Below, piece after piece: positions 1 through 9,138 of a DNA stretch of 33,520 nucleotides. The notes beneath the pieces were generated by a model. It did no database searches. It saw only the letters and a list, made by a program, of their open reading frames with translations, and was not told where the DNA came from. Positions within the stretch are counted from its first letter, which is position 1; each line of letters starts with the position of its first letter. Source of the stretch: Candidatus Latescibacterota bacterium (GTDB lineage Bacteria; Latescibacterota; UBA2968; GCA-2709665); contig JAAXHW010000008.1 of assembly GCA_012270675.1 (NCBI GenBank), positions 17,335 to 50,854 of the forward strand. Direction: 5' to 3'. A program made the position numbers and the translations under genes.

Positions 1-24
1 GTTCGATTCCCTGTGGGCGCACCA
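1..24 (+). tRNA. 3' end of a tRNA gene (partial, possibly tRNA-Arg)
   Basis: The first 24 bases fit the last part of a tRNA: last T-stem base G1, seven-base T-loop TTCGATT at 2-8, T-stem 3' strand CCCTG at 9-13, acceptor 3' strand TGGGCGC at 14-20, discriminator A21 and an encoded CCA at 22-24. The implied 5' acceptor strand is GCGCCCA, which is common in tRNA-Arg, but the anticodon lies outside the window, so the isotype is a guess. I saw no second copy of this end further in that would mark an integrated element. Confidence 0.8.
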
Positions 25-107
25 TACAGCTTCTAAAAAAAAAACCGGACCAGTTCCAGGGTGCCTGGCCCGATATCCTCCCCAATGATACGCTTCCCCC
101 CAAGAGG

Positions 108-2336
108 ATGGACCAAGAACGACACCTTAGCCTGTTTGGAGCCACTGCGCTCGGGGTCGGCGCAATCGTGGGCGGCGGCATCCTTGCACTGGCCGGCATC
201 GCCTTCTCGACGACCGGGCCGAGTGCACTTGTTGCCTTCGGCCTGAACGGCGCCATTGCATTTATCACTGCCGTGAGTTTTGCCCAACAGGCCCGACGCT
301 TCCCCGAGTCGGGCGGGCTGTACATCTACGCCAAAAAAGTACTTTCGATCGAGGTCGCCTTCCTGGTGGGGTGGGTCGTGTGGTTCGCCTCGATCCTGGC
401 TGGCGTCCTGTATGCGCTGGGCTTCTCGGTCTTCGTGCTTGAGGGGCTCGGCCGGGCTCTCCAGATCCTGGGGAGGTCCGCCGATTGGATGCAGGCACCC
501 GCCCTGGCGCTCGGAATGGCTGTGGTGGCGACGGCTCTCTACACGGCCGGGCTCATGCGAGCTTCCGGGGGTCGGGGCAATGCGGCGACGATCGGAAAGG
601 TGATCGTGTTCGCGATCCTGTTGGGAGGGGGCGCATGGGCATGGGTAAGCGGTTCGCCCCTTGTGCTCCTGGACCGCCTTCGTCCCTTCCTTTCCGCCGG
701 TCCCATGGGCCTGATCCAGGCCATGGGCTACACGTTTATCACCCTCCAGGGCTTCGATCTGATAGCGTCGGTGGCTGGCGAGGTTCGCGATCCAACCCGG
801 ACCGTGCCACGTGCCATGTATCTGTCCCTTGGCCTGGCGCTTGTGATCTACCTGCCGCTCCTCTTTCTACTGGCCACCGTCGGCGCCCCCGAGACGGGCG
901 GAATCGGTCCCGCGGCCGCAGCAAATCCCGAGGGCCTCGTGGCTGAGGCTACGGAGCGGTTTCTTGGAGCCAGCGGCTATTGGCTGGTCATAGGCGCGGG
1001 GGTGCTCAGCATGCTGTCGGCGCTGCGCGCGAATCTGCTTGCGGCCTCGCGGGTTGCCTTCGCGATGGCCCGGGACCGCACCCTGCCTGGTGAACTTGGG
1101 CGGATTCGCACTCCCTCCGGGACACCCGCCGTCGCGGTCGCCGTTACCGGGGCGTTGCTGGCAACGATCTCCCTGGCGGTCGGCAATGTCGCCGCTGCCG
1201 GAGCTGCTTCCAGCCTCATCTTTCTCATCAGCTTCGCAATGGTTCACTGGACCTCGATCCTGGCCGCACGTCGGTCAGGTCAGGTCCGGTCTTCCTGGGT
1301 CCCTCTCGTCGGGGCGGCACTTTGCCTGAGCATGGCCGTCTTTCAGGCTCTCGTGGTGCCCTCCGCGGGAAGTGTCGTCCTTTTTCTTCTGGTTGTTGGC
1401 GCAGCCCTTTATCTGAGCCTGTTCGCTTCGGGCGCGCGGCTCGCCGACGTCTGGGCGGAAGCACGGGACCCGGATCTCGCGCGTTTGCGCGGCCGGAGCC
1501 CTCTGGTCCTGGTTCCGATTGCCAACCCGGCCAGCGCGGCCAGCCTCGTCGACGTCGCGGGTACACTGCGGACGCCCGGCACCGGCCGCGTCTTGCTGCT
1601 TTCCATCGTCCGTCCCACGGACGAGAAGCTCGATGTAGACCATCCCGCACTCCGGGACGCAGAGGCGGTGCTGGCGGAGTCTCTGCAACACAGCCTCAGA
1701 AGCTCACTGGTCGCGGAAACGCTCTTCACGATCGCCCCGAACATATGGGCGGAGATCTCCAGAGTTGCCGGGCTCCACAACTGCGAGACGGTGCTGCTGG
1801 GACTTCCGAACCTGACGGAACCCGGGATCGAGGCAAAGCTGGAGGGGCTGATCGCGGGACTGGAGGCCGATGTGGTCGTTCTGCGAGCCCCTCGCAGGTG
1901 GCGAATGGATAGCGCACGTCGCGTGCTGGTTCCGGTGGCCGGGCATGCGCATCACAGCCGGTTGCGATCCCGGTTGATCGCAAGCCTCTCTCGATCCGGG
2001 CAGCAATCTTTGACCTTCCTCGGGATTGTTCGCGGAGACGCGCCTCCCGAAAATCGGATCCGTTTCGAGCGCGATCTCAGAGTGCTCGCCGCTGATGAGG
2101 CGATGGGCGAGTGTGAGGTCGTGATCGACGAGGCCAGCCGACCCATTGACGGAATCATCCGCCACGCGGCAGATGCGGATCTGATCATCCTGGGTATGCA
2201 CCGACCCGATCGCACCACGCGGGCGCTCGGTGGACTACTCCTTGATCTATCTCAACAGACGAACGTTCCCATTGTGGTCATCGGGGGGCGCTCGCGCCGG
2301 GGATCTGGCCTCGGGCCGTGGAGGCTGACCGGGTGA
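108..2336 (+). CDS. APC-family amino acid permease fused to two universal stress protein (UspA-like) domains
   Basis: A 742-residue inner-membrane transporter. Residues ~10-450 hold about twelve hydrophobic segments; the first contains GVGAIVGGGIL, the glycine-rich helix-1 signature of the amino acid-polyamine-cation (APC) superfamily. The soluble tail has two Usp-like alpha/beta units, starting near residue 464 (LVLVPIAN) and 604 (RRVLVPVAG), the second ending in LIILGMHR and PIVVIGG as in UspA folds. In this family the permease imports amino acids by ion coupling, and a Usp tail is thought to sense nucleotide or stress state; the substrate here is unknown. The ATG at 108 sits directly after AAGAGG with almost no spacing, and the frame is open upstream to the window edge without another obvious start, so the start is somewhat uncertain. 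It follows the tRNA by 83 bases. Confidence 0.85.
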   Translation: MDQERHLSLFGATALGVGAIVGGGILALAGIAFSTTGPSALVAFGLNGAIAFITAVSFAQQARRFPESGGLYIYAKKVLSIEVAFLVGWVVWFASILAGVLYALGFSVFVLEGLGRALQILGRSADWMQAPALALGMAVVATALYTAGLMRASGGRGNAATIGKVIVFAILLGGGAWAWVSGSPLVLLDRLRPFLSAGPMGLIQAMGYTFITLQGFDLIASVAGEVRDPTRTVPRAMYLSLGLALVIYLPLLFLLATVGAPETGGIGPAAAANPEGLVAEATERFLGASGYWLVIGAGVLSMLSALRANLLAASRVAFAMARDRTLPGELGRIRTPSGTPAVAVAVTGALLATISLAVGNVAAAGAASSLIFLISFAMVHWTSILAARRSGQVRSSWVPLVGAALCLSMAVFQALVVPSAGSVVLFLLVVGAALYLSLFASGARLADVWAEARDPDLARLRGRSPLVLVPIANPASAASLVDVAGTLRTPGTGRVLLLSIVRPTDEKLDVDHPALRDAEAVLAESLQHSLRSSLVAETLFTIAPNIWAEISRVAGLHNCETVLLGLPNLTEPGIEAKLEGLIAGLEADVVVLRAPRRWRMDSARRVLVPVAGHAHHSRLRSRLIASLSRSGQQSLTFLGIVRGDAPPENRIRFERDLRVLAADEAMGECEVVIDEASRPIDGIIRHAADADLIILGMHRPDRTTRALGGLLLDLSQQTNVPIVVIGGRSRRGSGLGPWRLTG

Positions 2337-2430
2337 TCGGTTTACCTGCGCGACCGGGCCCCGAGCGGATGCTCCAGTATTTAAAACGAAATCCGGCGCT
2401 CCCCTGAGAGCTACCGATAGGGCTTCCACA

Positions 2431-2460
2431 GCCCCCGGAGATTGCCCATCGGGGGCTTGT
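2431..2460 (+). terminator. Hairpin downstream of the permease gene, possible terminator
   Basis: GCCCCCG (2431-2437) pairs with CGGGGGC (2450-2456) around a 12-base loop. Only TTGT follows rather than a clear T run, so it is a weak intrinsic terminator at best. It lies about 95 bases after the permease stop and about 100 bases before the next start. Confidence 0.35.
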
Positions 2461-2557
2461 CGTATCCGGACAAAGCCATCCGGCTCCCGCTCGCCGCCGA
2501 AGACCACTGGAGGTTTTAAGAAGTTTCTAAGACAGCTTCTATAGAAAGGACAGCGAC

Positions 2558-4630
2558 ATGGCCTATCGCAAAAAAATCACCATCAACCACACCAGCGTCT
2601 CCAGCCGGGACCTGACCGACTTCCCCCTCCTCATCGCCCTGGAGGACGCCGCGCTGAGGGCAACGTCCCACCACGTCATCCGCGAGGAAGGTGGCGACAT
2701 CCACTTTGTCGCTTCAGACGGTGCCCGCCTGCACCACGAAATCGAGCGCTACGACCCTTCCACCGGATGTCTGAAAGCCTGGGTCAGAATACCGACCCTC
2801 TCGCATACCGCCGACACCGAAATCTACCTCTGTTACGGCCAGGAGAACGCCGCGTCTCAAAGCCCCGGAGCGGTCTGGGACGCGCACAACAAACTGGTCC
2901 GTCACCCGAACACAGCGCCGGGAGGTCACGAGGCCGTTCCCCACAGCGATGACCTGAACATCGCCGGCGCCATCACGGTCGAAGCCTGGTTCCACAGCGA
3001 CGAATCCAGATCCGACGCCTTCCAGACCCTCGTCTCCAAGTGGTCCCTCCGGTCCGACATGGACGCCTTCGAGTCCTACGACGCCGGAGACACGGACGGT
3101 TTGAACACCAGGGGATACTTCGGTGCCGTCTGCGACGGACGCTACGTCTACTTCTCGCCCCAGTTCAACGGCGACGAACGTCACGGAGAGGCCCTGAGGT
3201 ACGACACCCACGGAGACTTCAACAAAAGCGAAAGCTGGGAGGCCTACAGCGCTGGAAACACCTCCGGATTGAAGACAAAAGGGTATTACGGCATCGTTCA
3301 CGCCGGGCACTATATCTACTACATCCCCCGCTCCGACGGGGAAACCCTCCACAGCAGGTTGATGCGCTACGACACCCGGGGCGACTTCAAAGACCCGGAG
3401 CGCTGGTCCGCGTTCGACATCGGCAACCCCGTCTCCTATCAAAGCGCCGTGTACGACGGGCGCTACATCTATCTGGTTCCGGGCTCTGGAGAGGAGAGCG
3501 GGGAAAGCGGCAAAGCCGTAAGATACGACACGCAGGGAGAATTCACAAATCCCTCAAGCTACCTCACCTACGACGCTGCAAACACCGCCGGTCTGGACTG
3601 TGGAAGCTACGACGGCGCCTGTTTTGACGGACGCTACGTCTACTATGCCCCCCTCAACGACAGGGGTGTTGTCCTCAGGCACGACACCCGGGGCGACTTC
3701 ACCGCCCCGGAAAGCTGGACCGCCACGGACGTCAGCGCACGGGGAATGCACATGTGTGTCGGCGCCATCTTCGATGGACGCTACATCTACTACGTCCCCT
3801 ACGCCCACAGCATCCCCCTCAGATACGACACCCACAAGGACTTCAAAGACCCGGCAGGCTGGGAGGCCTACGACGCCGCAAATACCGCCGGTCTGAACAC
3901 AAAGGGCTACGACGGCGGCGCCTTCGACGGACGCTACATCTACTACATCCCATTCTACGAAGGAGAGCAACCCCTGAGTGGGTTTCACTGCCGCGTGCTG
4001 CGCTACGACACCCAAAAAGCCTTCCAGGACGCCTCGGCCTGGGATGCGGCCGATGGGGGAGCGTTTACCGATCCCCCCAATCCGGGCGGCTTCAACGGCG
4101 GCGCCTTCGACGGACGCTACGTCTACTTTGCCCCCTGGCGCGAAGACCCCGACGAAACCGACACCCGCGAATACACGCCCCACGGCAAAGTGCTCCGCTA
4201 CGACACGACGGATGCGGACGCCTCCTTCATGCTCAAATACGCCGAATGCGGCCACAACGGCGGCCTCTGCGCCTCCCTGCCGGGTCCAACCTTCTCGGTC
4301 AACACCGCCGGCGGGATCTTGAACGTCCGGGCGAACCAGACCCTCGATCCGGGCTGGCACCACCTTGCAGGCGTCTATGACGGCGCCCGTCTTACCCTCT
4401 ATGTGGACGGCCGTCCCGTCAACCAGGCCGAGGGCACGGGCTCCGTCCAGACCGGTAAGGCCGACATCGCCATCGGCTGCACGTCGGGCGGAGGCGCCCA
4501 ATTCAAAGGCAGCATCGCCCACGTCCGGATCTCGGACACGGCCCGGGACGCAGCCTGGATCCAGACCACTGCCCGGAACCTGAAGAACCCACCCGGATTC
4601 GTCCGCGTGGGCCCGGAAGAACAGACATAG
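2558..4630 (+). CDS. DUF2341 / LamG protein with an inserted seven-blade propeller repeat
   Basis: A 690-residue protein. Residues 1-115 match DUF2341 (YRKKITINHT, FPLLI, DIHFVASDG, HEIERYDP, AWVRIPTLS). Residues ~125-166 look like the first half of a LamG/concanavalin-like domain (ITVEAWF, TLVSKW), and residues ~557-690 like the second half (GWHHLAGVYDG, LTLYVDGRPV). Between them, ~167-556, are seven repeats with the core DGRYVYF..P...LRYDT.GDF, as expected for a beta-propeller. A start at 2558 is supported by AAAGGAC a few bases upstream. There is no signal peptide or membrane segment, which is odd for a carbohydrate- or surface-binding architecture. Family knowledge suggests ligand binding or adhesion; no catalytic motif is visible. 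The stop lies 14 bases before the GT2 start, so the two may be co-transcribed. Confidence 0.75.
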   Translation: MAYRKKITINHTSVSSRDLTDFPLLIALEDAALRATSHHVIREEGGDIHFVASDGARLHHEIERYDPSTGCLKAWVRIPTLSHTADTEIYLCYGQENAASQSPGAVWDAHNKLVRHPNTAPGGHEAVPHSDDLNIAGAITVEAWFHSDESRSDAFQTLVSKWSLRSDMDAFESYDAGDTDGLNTRGYFGAVCDGRYVYFSPQFNGDERHGEALRYDTHGDFNKSESWEAYSAGNTSGLKTKGYYGIVHAGHYIYYIPRSDGETLHSRLMRYDTRGDFKDPERWSAFDIGNPVSYQSAVYDGRYIYLVPGSGEESGESGKAVRYDTQGEFTNPSSYLTYDAANTAGLDCGSYDGACFDGRYVYYAPLNDRGVVLRHDTRGDFTAPESWTATDVSARGMHMCVGAIFDGRYIYYVPYAHSIPLRYDTHKDFKDPAGWEAYDAANTAGLNTKGYDGGAFDGRYIYYIPFYEGEQPLSGFHCRVLRYDTQKAFQDASAWDAADGGAFTDPPNPGGFNGGAFDGRYVYFAPWREDPDETDTREYTPHGKVLRYDTTDADASFMLKYAECGHNGGLCASLPGPTFSVNTAGGILNVRANQTLDPGWHHLAGVYDGARLTLYVDGRPVNQAEGTGSVQTGKADIAIGCTSGGGAQFKGSIAHVRISDTARDAAWIQTTARNLKNPPGFVRVGPEEQT

Positions 4631-4644
4631 GGCGAAGGTGAAAG

Positions 4645-5598
4645 ATGAAGATCAGTCTTATTATCCCCTGTTACAACGAGGAAGAATCGATCCACCCTTT
4701 GATCACGCAGGTGAGAGAGGCGGTGCGTACGTTTGAATACGAGATCGTGCTGGTGGACGATGGCAGCACCGACCGCACCGCAGAGCGCATCTGTGCCCAG
4801 GCAGCAGAGCATCCGCACATTCGTCCGGTCTACCTGTGTCAAAACTATGGCCAAACAGCAGCCATGAGTGCGGGGTTTGACGCGGCCACGGGCGATATTC
4901 TTGTACCAATGGACGCCGATCTGCAGCACGACCCTGACGATATTCCCATCCTGTTGGCGAAATTGGAAGAAGGCTACGAAGTGGTCAGTGGTTGGCGGAA
5001 AGATCGCCACGACCACTGGTCCCGCGTATGGCCATCACGCATTGCGAACGCTCTGATAAGCTGGATTTCCGGCGTTCGTTTACACGACTACGGCTGCACG
5101 CTTAAGGCCTACCGCCGGGAAGTCCTGGAGTCTGTGCGGCTATACGGCGAAATGCATCGCTTCATTCCGATTTATGCACACTGGAATGGCGCCCGGATCA
5201 CGGAAGTGGAGGTTCGCCATCACCCTCGAGCCTACGGCAAATCAAAGTACGGGTTCGGTCGCATTCCAAAGGTCCTGCTCGACCTCATCGTCATCAAACT
5301 GCTGGGCAGTTATTCGACCAAGCCAATCCACCTGTTCGGCCAGTTCGGTGGGCTGTTGATGCTGTTGGGCAGTATCTGCATTGCGGCAACGGCCTATTTC
5401 CGGCTCTTTGAACAGATCTACGTCAAGGATCAGCCGTTGTTCCTGGTTGGCATATTTATGTGGCTCTTTGCAATGCAGCTGGTGATGATGGGGCTGATCG
5501 CCGAGCTGGTTATCCGCGTGTATCACGAAGCACAGGGACGGCGTCCCTATCGAAAGAAACCGAACCCTGTTTCCGCCGGCAAGTCGCCCGCCGATTGA
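4645..5598 (+). CDS. Family 2 glycosyltransferase with two C-terminal membrane helices (polyprenyl-phosphate sugar transferase type)
   Basis: A 317-residue GT2 enzyme of the DPM1/GtrB/ArnC type. The N-terminus has IIPCYNEEES and VLVDDGSTDRT (nucleotide binding); the metal-binding MDADLQ motif is at residues 89-94. Two hydrophobic hairpin segments at ~230-252 and ~264-290 anchor it to the inner membrane. Such enzymes move a sugar from a nucleotide donor to undecaprenyl phosphate, producing the lipid-linked donor for envelope glycan modification; the sugar cannot be told from sequence. The ATG at 4645 follows GAAGGTGAAAG. It is followed after 123 bases by an AsnB-like gene, suggesting a small polysaccharide- or envelope-related group. 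Confidence 0.88.
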   Translation: MKISLIIPCYNEEESIHPLITQVREAVRTFEYEIVLVDDGSTDRTAERICAQAAEHPHIRPVYLCQNYGQTAAMSAGFDAATGDILVPMDADLQHDPDDIPILLAKLEEGYEVVSGWRKDRHDHWSRVWPSRIANALISWISGVRLHDYGCTLKAYRREVLESVRLYGEMHRFIPIYAHWNGARITEVEVRHHPRAYGKSKYGFGRIPKVLLDLIVIKLLGSYSTKPIHLFGQFGGLLMLLGSICIAATAYFRLFEQIYVKDQPLFLVGIFMWLFAMQLVMMGLIAELVIRVYHEAQGRRPYRKKPNPVSAGKSPAD

Positions 5599-5721
5599 GA
5601 TATCCGTGACGCCCTTTCAATGCTCACGCGCTCGTTTTCGGGAAAGGCGATCTGCCGGCATGCAAATATCCACAGGGGCAATGGCTTAAACGCCCTGTTT
5701 CAATCGATTGGAACCATCGGC

Positions 5722-7605
5722 ATGTGTGGCATCGCAGGCCTTATTACCCGGAATGCCGTGGTTGAACCCATGGTCGAGCGGTTGCGACACCGGGGGCCGG
5801 ACGACTGCGGCGTGTGGCGGTCTGTGGATGGCACCGTGCAGCTGGGCCACACGCGGTTGAGCGTGCTGGACCTCTCATCCGCCGGGCACCAACCCATGGT
5901 GAATCCCGAAGGTGATGTCGCGGTTGTCTACAATGGGGAGGTCTACAACTATCCTGAACTGGCATCCGGGTTACGAAAAGCCGGCGTGGTGTTGCGTTCC
6001 TCTTGTGATACCGAGGCGGTTCTGTATTTGTACATACGCCACGGCGTCGATTGTTTCCGTCATCTGGAGGGTATGTTCGCCATTGCGCTGTACGACACAC
6101 GAACGCAAACGCTTGTTCTGGCGCGAGATCGGGCCGGTAAGAAGCCGCTGTACTGGAGTTGGCGCAACGGCGTTTTTGCGTTTGCCTCCGAAATCAAGGC
6201 CCTGAATGCCGTACCGGAACTCGACCTGCAAGTTGATACGCACGCGTTGCTGAGTTATCTGCAATTTGACTATGTGCCGACGCCATCCAGTATCTACAAA
6301 GGGGTACAAAAACTGCTGCCGGGCCACACCCTGGTTTTCAGGGATGGACACATCCGCATTGAGCGCTTCTGGTCGCTCGACGCAGGGCGGCGCTTCGGCG
6401 GAAGTTATGCCGATGCGTGCTGCGAAATGGACACGCTCTTAGAGGATGCGGTGCGCCGCAGATTGCTGTCCGATGTGCCTCTGGGCGTGTTTCTAAGCGG
6501 CGGTCTGGACAGCAGCAGTGTGGCGTATTACGCGGCCAAACACCACAGGCACATTCAGACGTTTTCGATTGCGTTTGAAGATCCGACCTATGACGAGTCC
6601 GGTTATGCGCGTCGGGTGGCGCAACACCTGCATACCAGACATCACGAGTGGGTCGTTCGGGCAGACGACCTTTTATCCGCTTTGCAGCATGGCGCAGCCT
6701 TGATTGATGAACCTCTGGGAGACGCCTCGATTATCCCTACGTTTCTGCTGGCCAGGTACACGCGTCGACATGTGACCGTGGCGGTTGGCGGAGACGGTGG
6801 AGACGAACTGTTCGCCGGCTACCCGACGTTTCTCGCCGAGGCGTTTGCCCGCAGGTTGGAGGGGTTGCCCCACATCGTATGGCGAATGGCCGAGCGCATT
6901 TTTGACGACGCGTTGCCACCATCAAGCCGTTATATGAGTCACAATTTCGTTGCAAAGCGGTTTGTTCTGGGGATGCAGGTCCCGCGGAGCCACCGCCATC
7001 AACGGTGGCTCGGGGCATTTTCTTACGATGAAGCAAAAGCATTGCTCCACCCGGACTTACGGCATCAGGTTGAGCCAACAGGGCCCTATGTCGACCTTGA
7101 GACCTGGCAATCCGAAATAGGCGCGTGGGCGTGTGGTAACGCCCAACTTTACGAATACTTTCGCACATATTTGATGGACGAGGTGATGGTTAAGGTGGAC
7201 CGTGCGTCGATGGCCGTTTCACTGGAAGCGCGTTCGCCTTTCCTGGACTACCGCGTCATTGAACTGGCGTTTTCACTGCCTTATGCGTGGAAGTTTCACA
7301 GGGGCAGGAGCAAACGCATCTTAAAAGACATCATGAGGGGCCGCCTGCCCGATGCCGTCATTGATCGTAAAAAGAAGGGCTTTGGCATGCCGACCGCCCG
7401 GTGGCTTCGAGTCGATTTGCTCGATTGGACACGCGAGATGTTGCGGTATTTGGAAAATATCGGCATTTTAACCTCAGAGGCGCTGGCGCTGCACAACCGG
7501 CATCTGGCCGGCAGAGAAGATTTGCGCAAACCGCTTTGGAATCTGGTTGCATTGGCCCACTTCCTGCAGTCTGTTCAGTCAACCTCGAACCGGACCTCCC
7601 AATAA
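5722..7605 (+). CDS. asnB: Asparagine synthase (glutamine-hydrolysing) family amidotransferase
   Basis: I chose the ATG at 5722 because it places Cys at position 2 (MCGIAGL), the N-terminal nucleophile that the glutaminase domain needs; the frame is open further upstream (first ATG at 5620), but that extension would bury the nucleophile. The 627-residue protein has the class II glutaminase domain (LGHTRLSVLDL, YNGEVYNY, CDTEAV) at ~1-200 and the synthase domain with the ATP-binding SGGLDSSS near residue 259 and EARSPFLDYRV near the end. Known chemistry is glutamine- and ATP-dependent amidation of aspartate. Homologues in glycan clusters modify uronic acids or other carboxylates instead, and the neighbouring GT2 and sulfatase make that possible here. 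No strong Shine-Dalgarno is visible. Confidence 0.88.
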   Translation: MCGIAGLITRNAVVEPMVERLRHRGPDDCGVWRSVDGTVQLGHTRLSVLDLSSAGHQPMVNPEGDVAVVYNGEVYNYPELASGLRKAGVVLRSSCDTEAVLYLYIRHGVDCFRHLEGMFAIALYDTRTQTLVLARDRAGKKPLYWSWRNGVFAFASEIKALNAVPELDLQVDTHALLSYLQFDYVPTPSSIYKGVQKLLPGHTLVFRDGHIRIERFWSLDAGRRFGGSYADACCEMDTLLEDAVRRRLLSDVPLGVFLSGGLDSSSVAYYAAKHHRHIQTFSIAFEDPTYDESGYARRVAQHLHTRHHEWVVRADDLLSALQHGAALIDEPLGDASIIPTFLLARYTRRHVTVAVGGDGGDELFAGYPTFLAEAFARRLEGLPHIVWRMAERIFDDALPPSSRYMSHNFVAKRFVLGMQVPRSHRHQRWLGAFSYDEAKALLHPDLRHQVEPTGPYVDLETWQSEIGAWACGNAQLYEYFRTYLMDEVMVKVDRASMAVSLEARSPFLDYRVIELAFSLPYAWKFHRGRSKRILKDIMRGRLPDAVIDRKKKGFGMPTARWLRVDLLDWTREMLRYLENIGILTSEALALHNRHLAGREDLRKPLWNLVALAHFLQSVQSTSNRTSQ

Positions 7606-7622
7606 AAAAAAGACCGACGCTC

Positions 7623-9104
7623 ATGGCCGAAGCGCCCGAACACCCCAACCTCATCTTCATCCTTCCCGACCGGCAGCGGCGCGACACCCTGGCCTGCTAC
7701 GGCAACGACTGGATCCAGGTGCCGCACCTGAACGGGCTTGCGGAGGAGAGCTTCGTCTTCGACCACTGCTATGTGACCCAGGCGGTCTGCTGCCCCTCCC
7801 GGTCCTCGATCATGTGCGGATTGTATCCGGTCGACGCGGGCATGCCGGTCAACCGCCACATCCTGCCGACCCGGGTACGCACAATCGCCGAGATGCTCTC
7901 CGGCGATTACCACACCGGCTACATCGGCAAGTGGCACCTCGGCGACGAGATCCTCGCCCAGCACGGCTTCGACGAGTGGGTCGCCTCCTGCGACCAGTGG
8001 TGGGCGGAGTACACCACCCGGGCGCTTTGCAGCCAGTTTTCCCCCTACCACCACTGGCTCGTTGAGAACGGCTTCGAGCCGGACGCGCGGCACCCTGGAG
8101 GGAAGACGTTCTCCGCAGGCTTCAGGGCCAACCTGCCGGCCGGGTACCAGATGGCCACCTATCTCGGCGAGCAGGCAGCCGGGTTCATCGAGCGCAACAT
8201 GCAGCGGCCGTTCGTCCTCTACGTCAGCTCGGTCGAGCCGCATCCGCCCTTCACCGGGCCTTACAACGCCCTCTACGACCCGGAGACGCTCCCGGTCGAC
8301 GAGACCTTCCGCACCTACCCGGAGGGACACTCCCTGTTCAACCGCATCCGTGCCGAGTTCTGGATGCAGGCGGTACACGACGGCGGCTTCGACCTGACAA
8401 CCGAAATGGGCTGGCGGCGAATGCGCGCCAACTACTACGGCTGTGTGTCAATCGTTGACGGGATGGTGGGGCGCATTCTGGGTGCTCTCAACGATGCGGG
8501 ACTCCGCGACAACACAATCGTCGTGTTCACCAGCGACCACGGCGAAATGGTCGGCACCCACGCCCAGGTGGAGATGCGCACGCCCTACGAAGCGTCGTCC
8601 CGGGTGCCGCTGCTGGTGCGGGTGCCGTGGCTGACCGGAAGCCAGCAACGCGTGGGCGGCAACTTCAGCCAGATCGACTTCGTGCCCACCCTGCTCGACC
8701 TGCTCGGCCAGCCCGTGCCCGCACACCTGCCGGGTGAGAGTCGCGCGGATGTACTGCAAGGGCGGGCCGACCTGAGCGAAAACGACGTGGTCATCCAGCA
8801 CAACGGGATCGGGGACCGCGACCTGACATCCGCCGCGAGTTCGCACACGATGGCGCCCGAGCGGGTACGCCAGTTGAACTGGCTGAAGACGGTGCCCTGG
8901 CGCAGCGTCGTCACCTCGGACCGCTGGAAGCTGACCCTGTGCGTCGCGGATCAGGGCGAGCTGTTCGACCTGAACGCCGATCCCTCCGAGACGACAAACC
9001 TGTTCGACCGGCCCGAGCAACGCGACCGCGTGCGCTGGATGGCGGCGCGGCTGCGGCTGTGGCAGGAGACGGTTGGCGACAGGGCGCCGCTGCCGGGGGT
9101 GTAG
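7623..9104 (+). CDS. Sulfatase (formylglycine-dependent, alkaline phosphatase superfamily)
   Basis: A 493-residue sulfatase. The N-terminus NLIFILPDRQRRDT is the usual first strand and metal-binding turn. The active-site signature C-C-P-S-R at residues 56-60 contains Cys56, which in this family is oxidised to formylglycine. SDHGEMVG near residue 305 supplies further metal ligands. The ATG at 7623 was preferred to an earlier in-frame start because it puts the sulfatase fold at the N-terminus and avoids overlapping asnB; it follows the asnB stop by 17 bases, without a clear ribosome site. There is no signal peptide, so the enzyme looks cytoplasmic unless exported by another route. It would hydrolyse sulfate esters, probably of carbohydrates; the substrate is unknown. 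It converges on the oxidoreductase gene at 9139. Confidence 0.88.
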   Translation: MAEAPEHPNLIFILPDRQRRDTLACYGNDWIQVPHLNGLAEESFVFDHCYVTQAVCCPSRSSIMCGLYPVDAGMPVNRHILPTRVRTIAEMLSGDYHTGYIGKWHLGDEILAQHGFDEWVASCDQWWAEYTTRALCSQFSPYHHWLVENGFEPDARHPGGKTFSAGFRANLPAGYQMATYLGEQAAGFIERNMQRPFVLYVSSVEPHPPFTGPYNALYDPETLPVDETFRTYPEGHSLFNRIRAEFWMQAVHDGGFDLTTEMGWRRMRANYYGCVSIVDGMVGRILGALNDAGLRDNTIVVFTSDHGEMVGTHAQVEMRTPYEASSRVPLLVRVPWLTGSQQRVGGNFSQIDFVPTLLDLLGQPVPAHLPGESRADVLQGRADLSENDVVIQHNGIGDRDLTSAASSHTMAPERVRQLNWLKTVPWRSVVTSDRWKLTLCVADQGELFDLNADPSETTNLFDRPEQRDRVRWMAARLRLWQETVGDRAPLPGV

Positions 9105-9138
9105 GGCGCCTGGTCCGCACCCGCTTCCCCTCCCGATA

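Noticed and set aside
1-107. tRNA end as an attachment site for an integrated element
   Set aside because: I saw no integrase gene and no second copy of the tRNA 3' end in the window.
2519-2547. Paired repeats AGAAG/CTTCT and TTTCTA/TAGAAA before the DUF2341 gene as an operator or riboswitch
   Set aside because: The arms are short and the two pairs interleave, so they cannot form together; no known regulatory motif matches.
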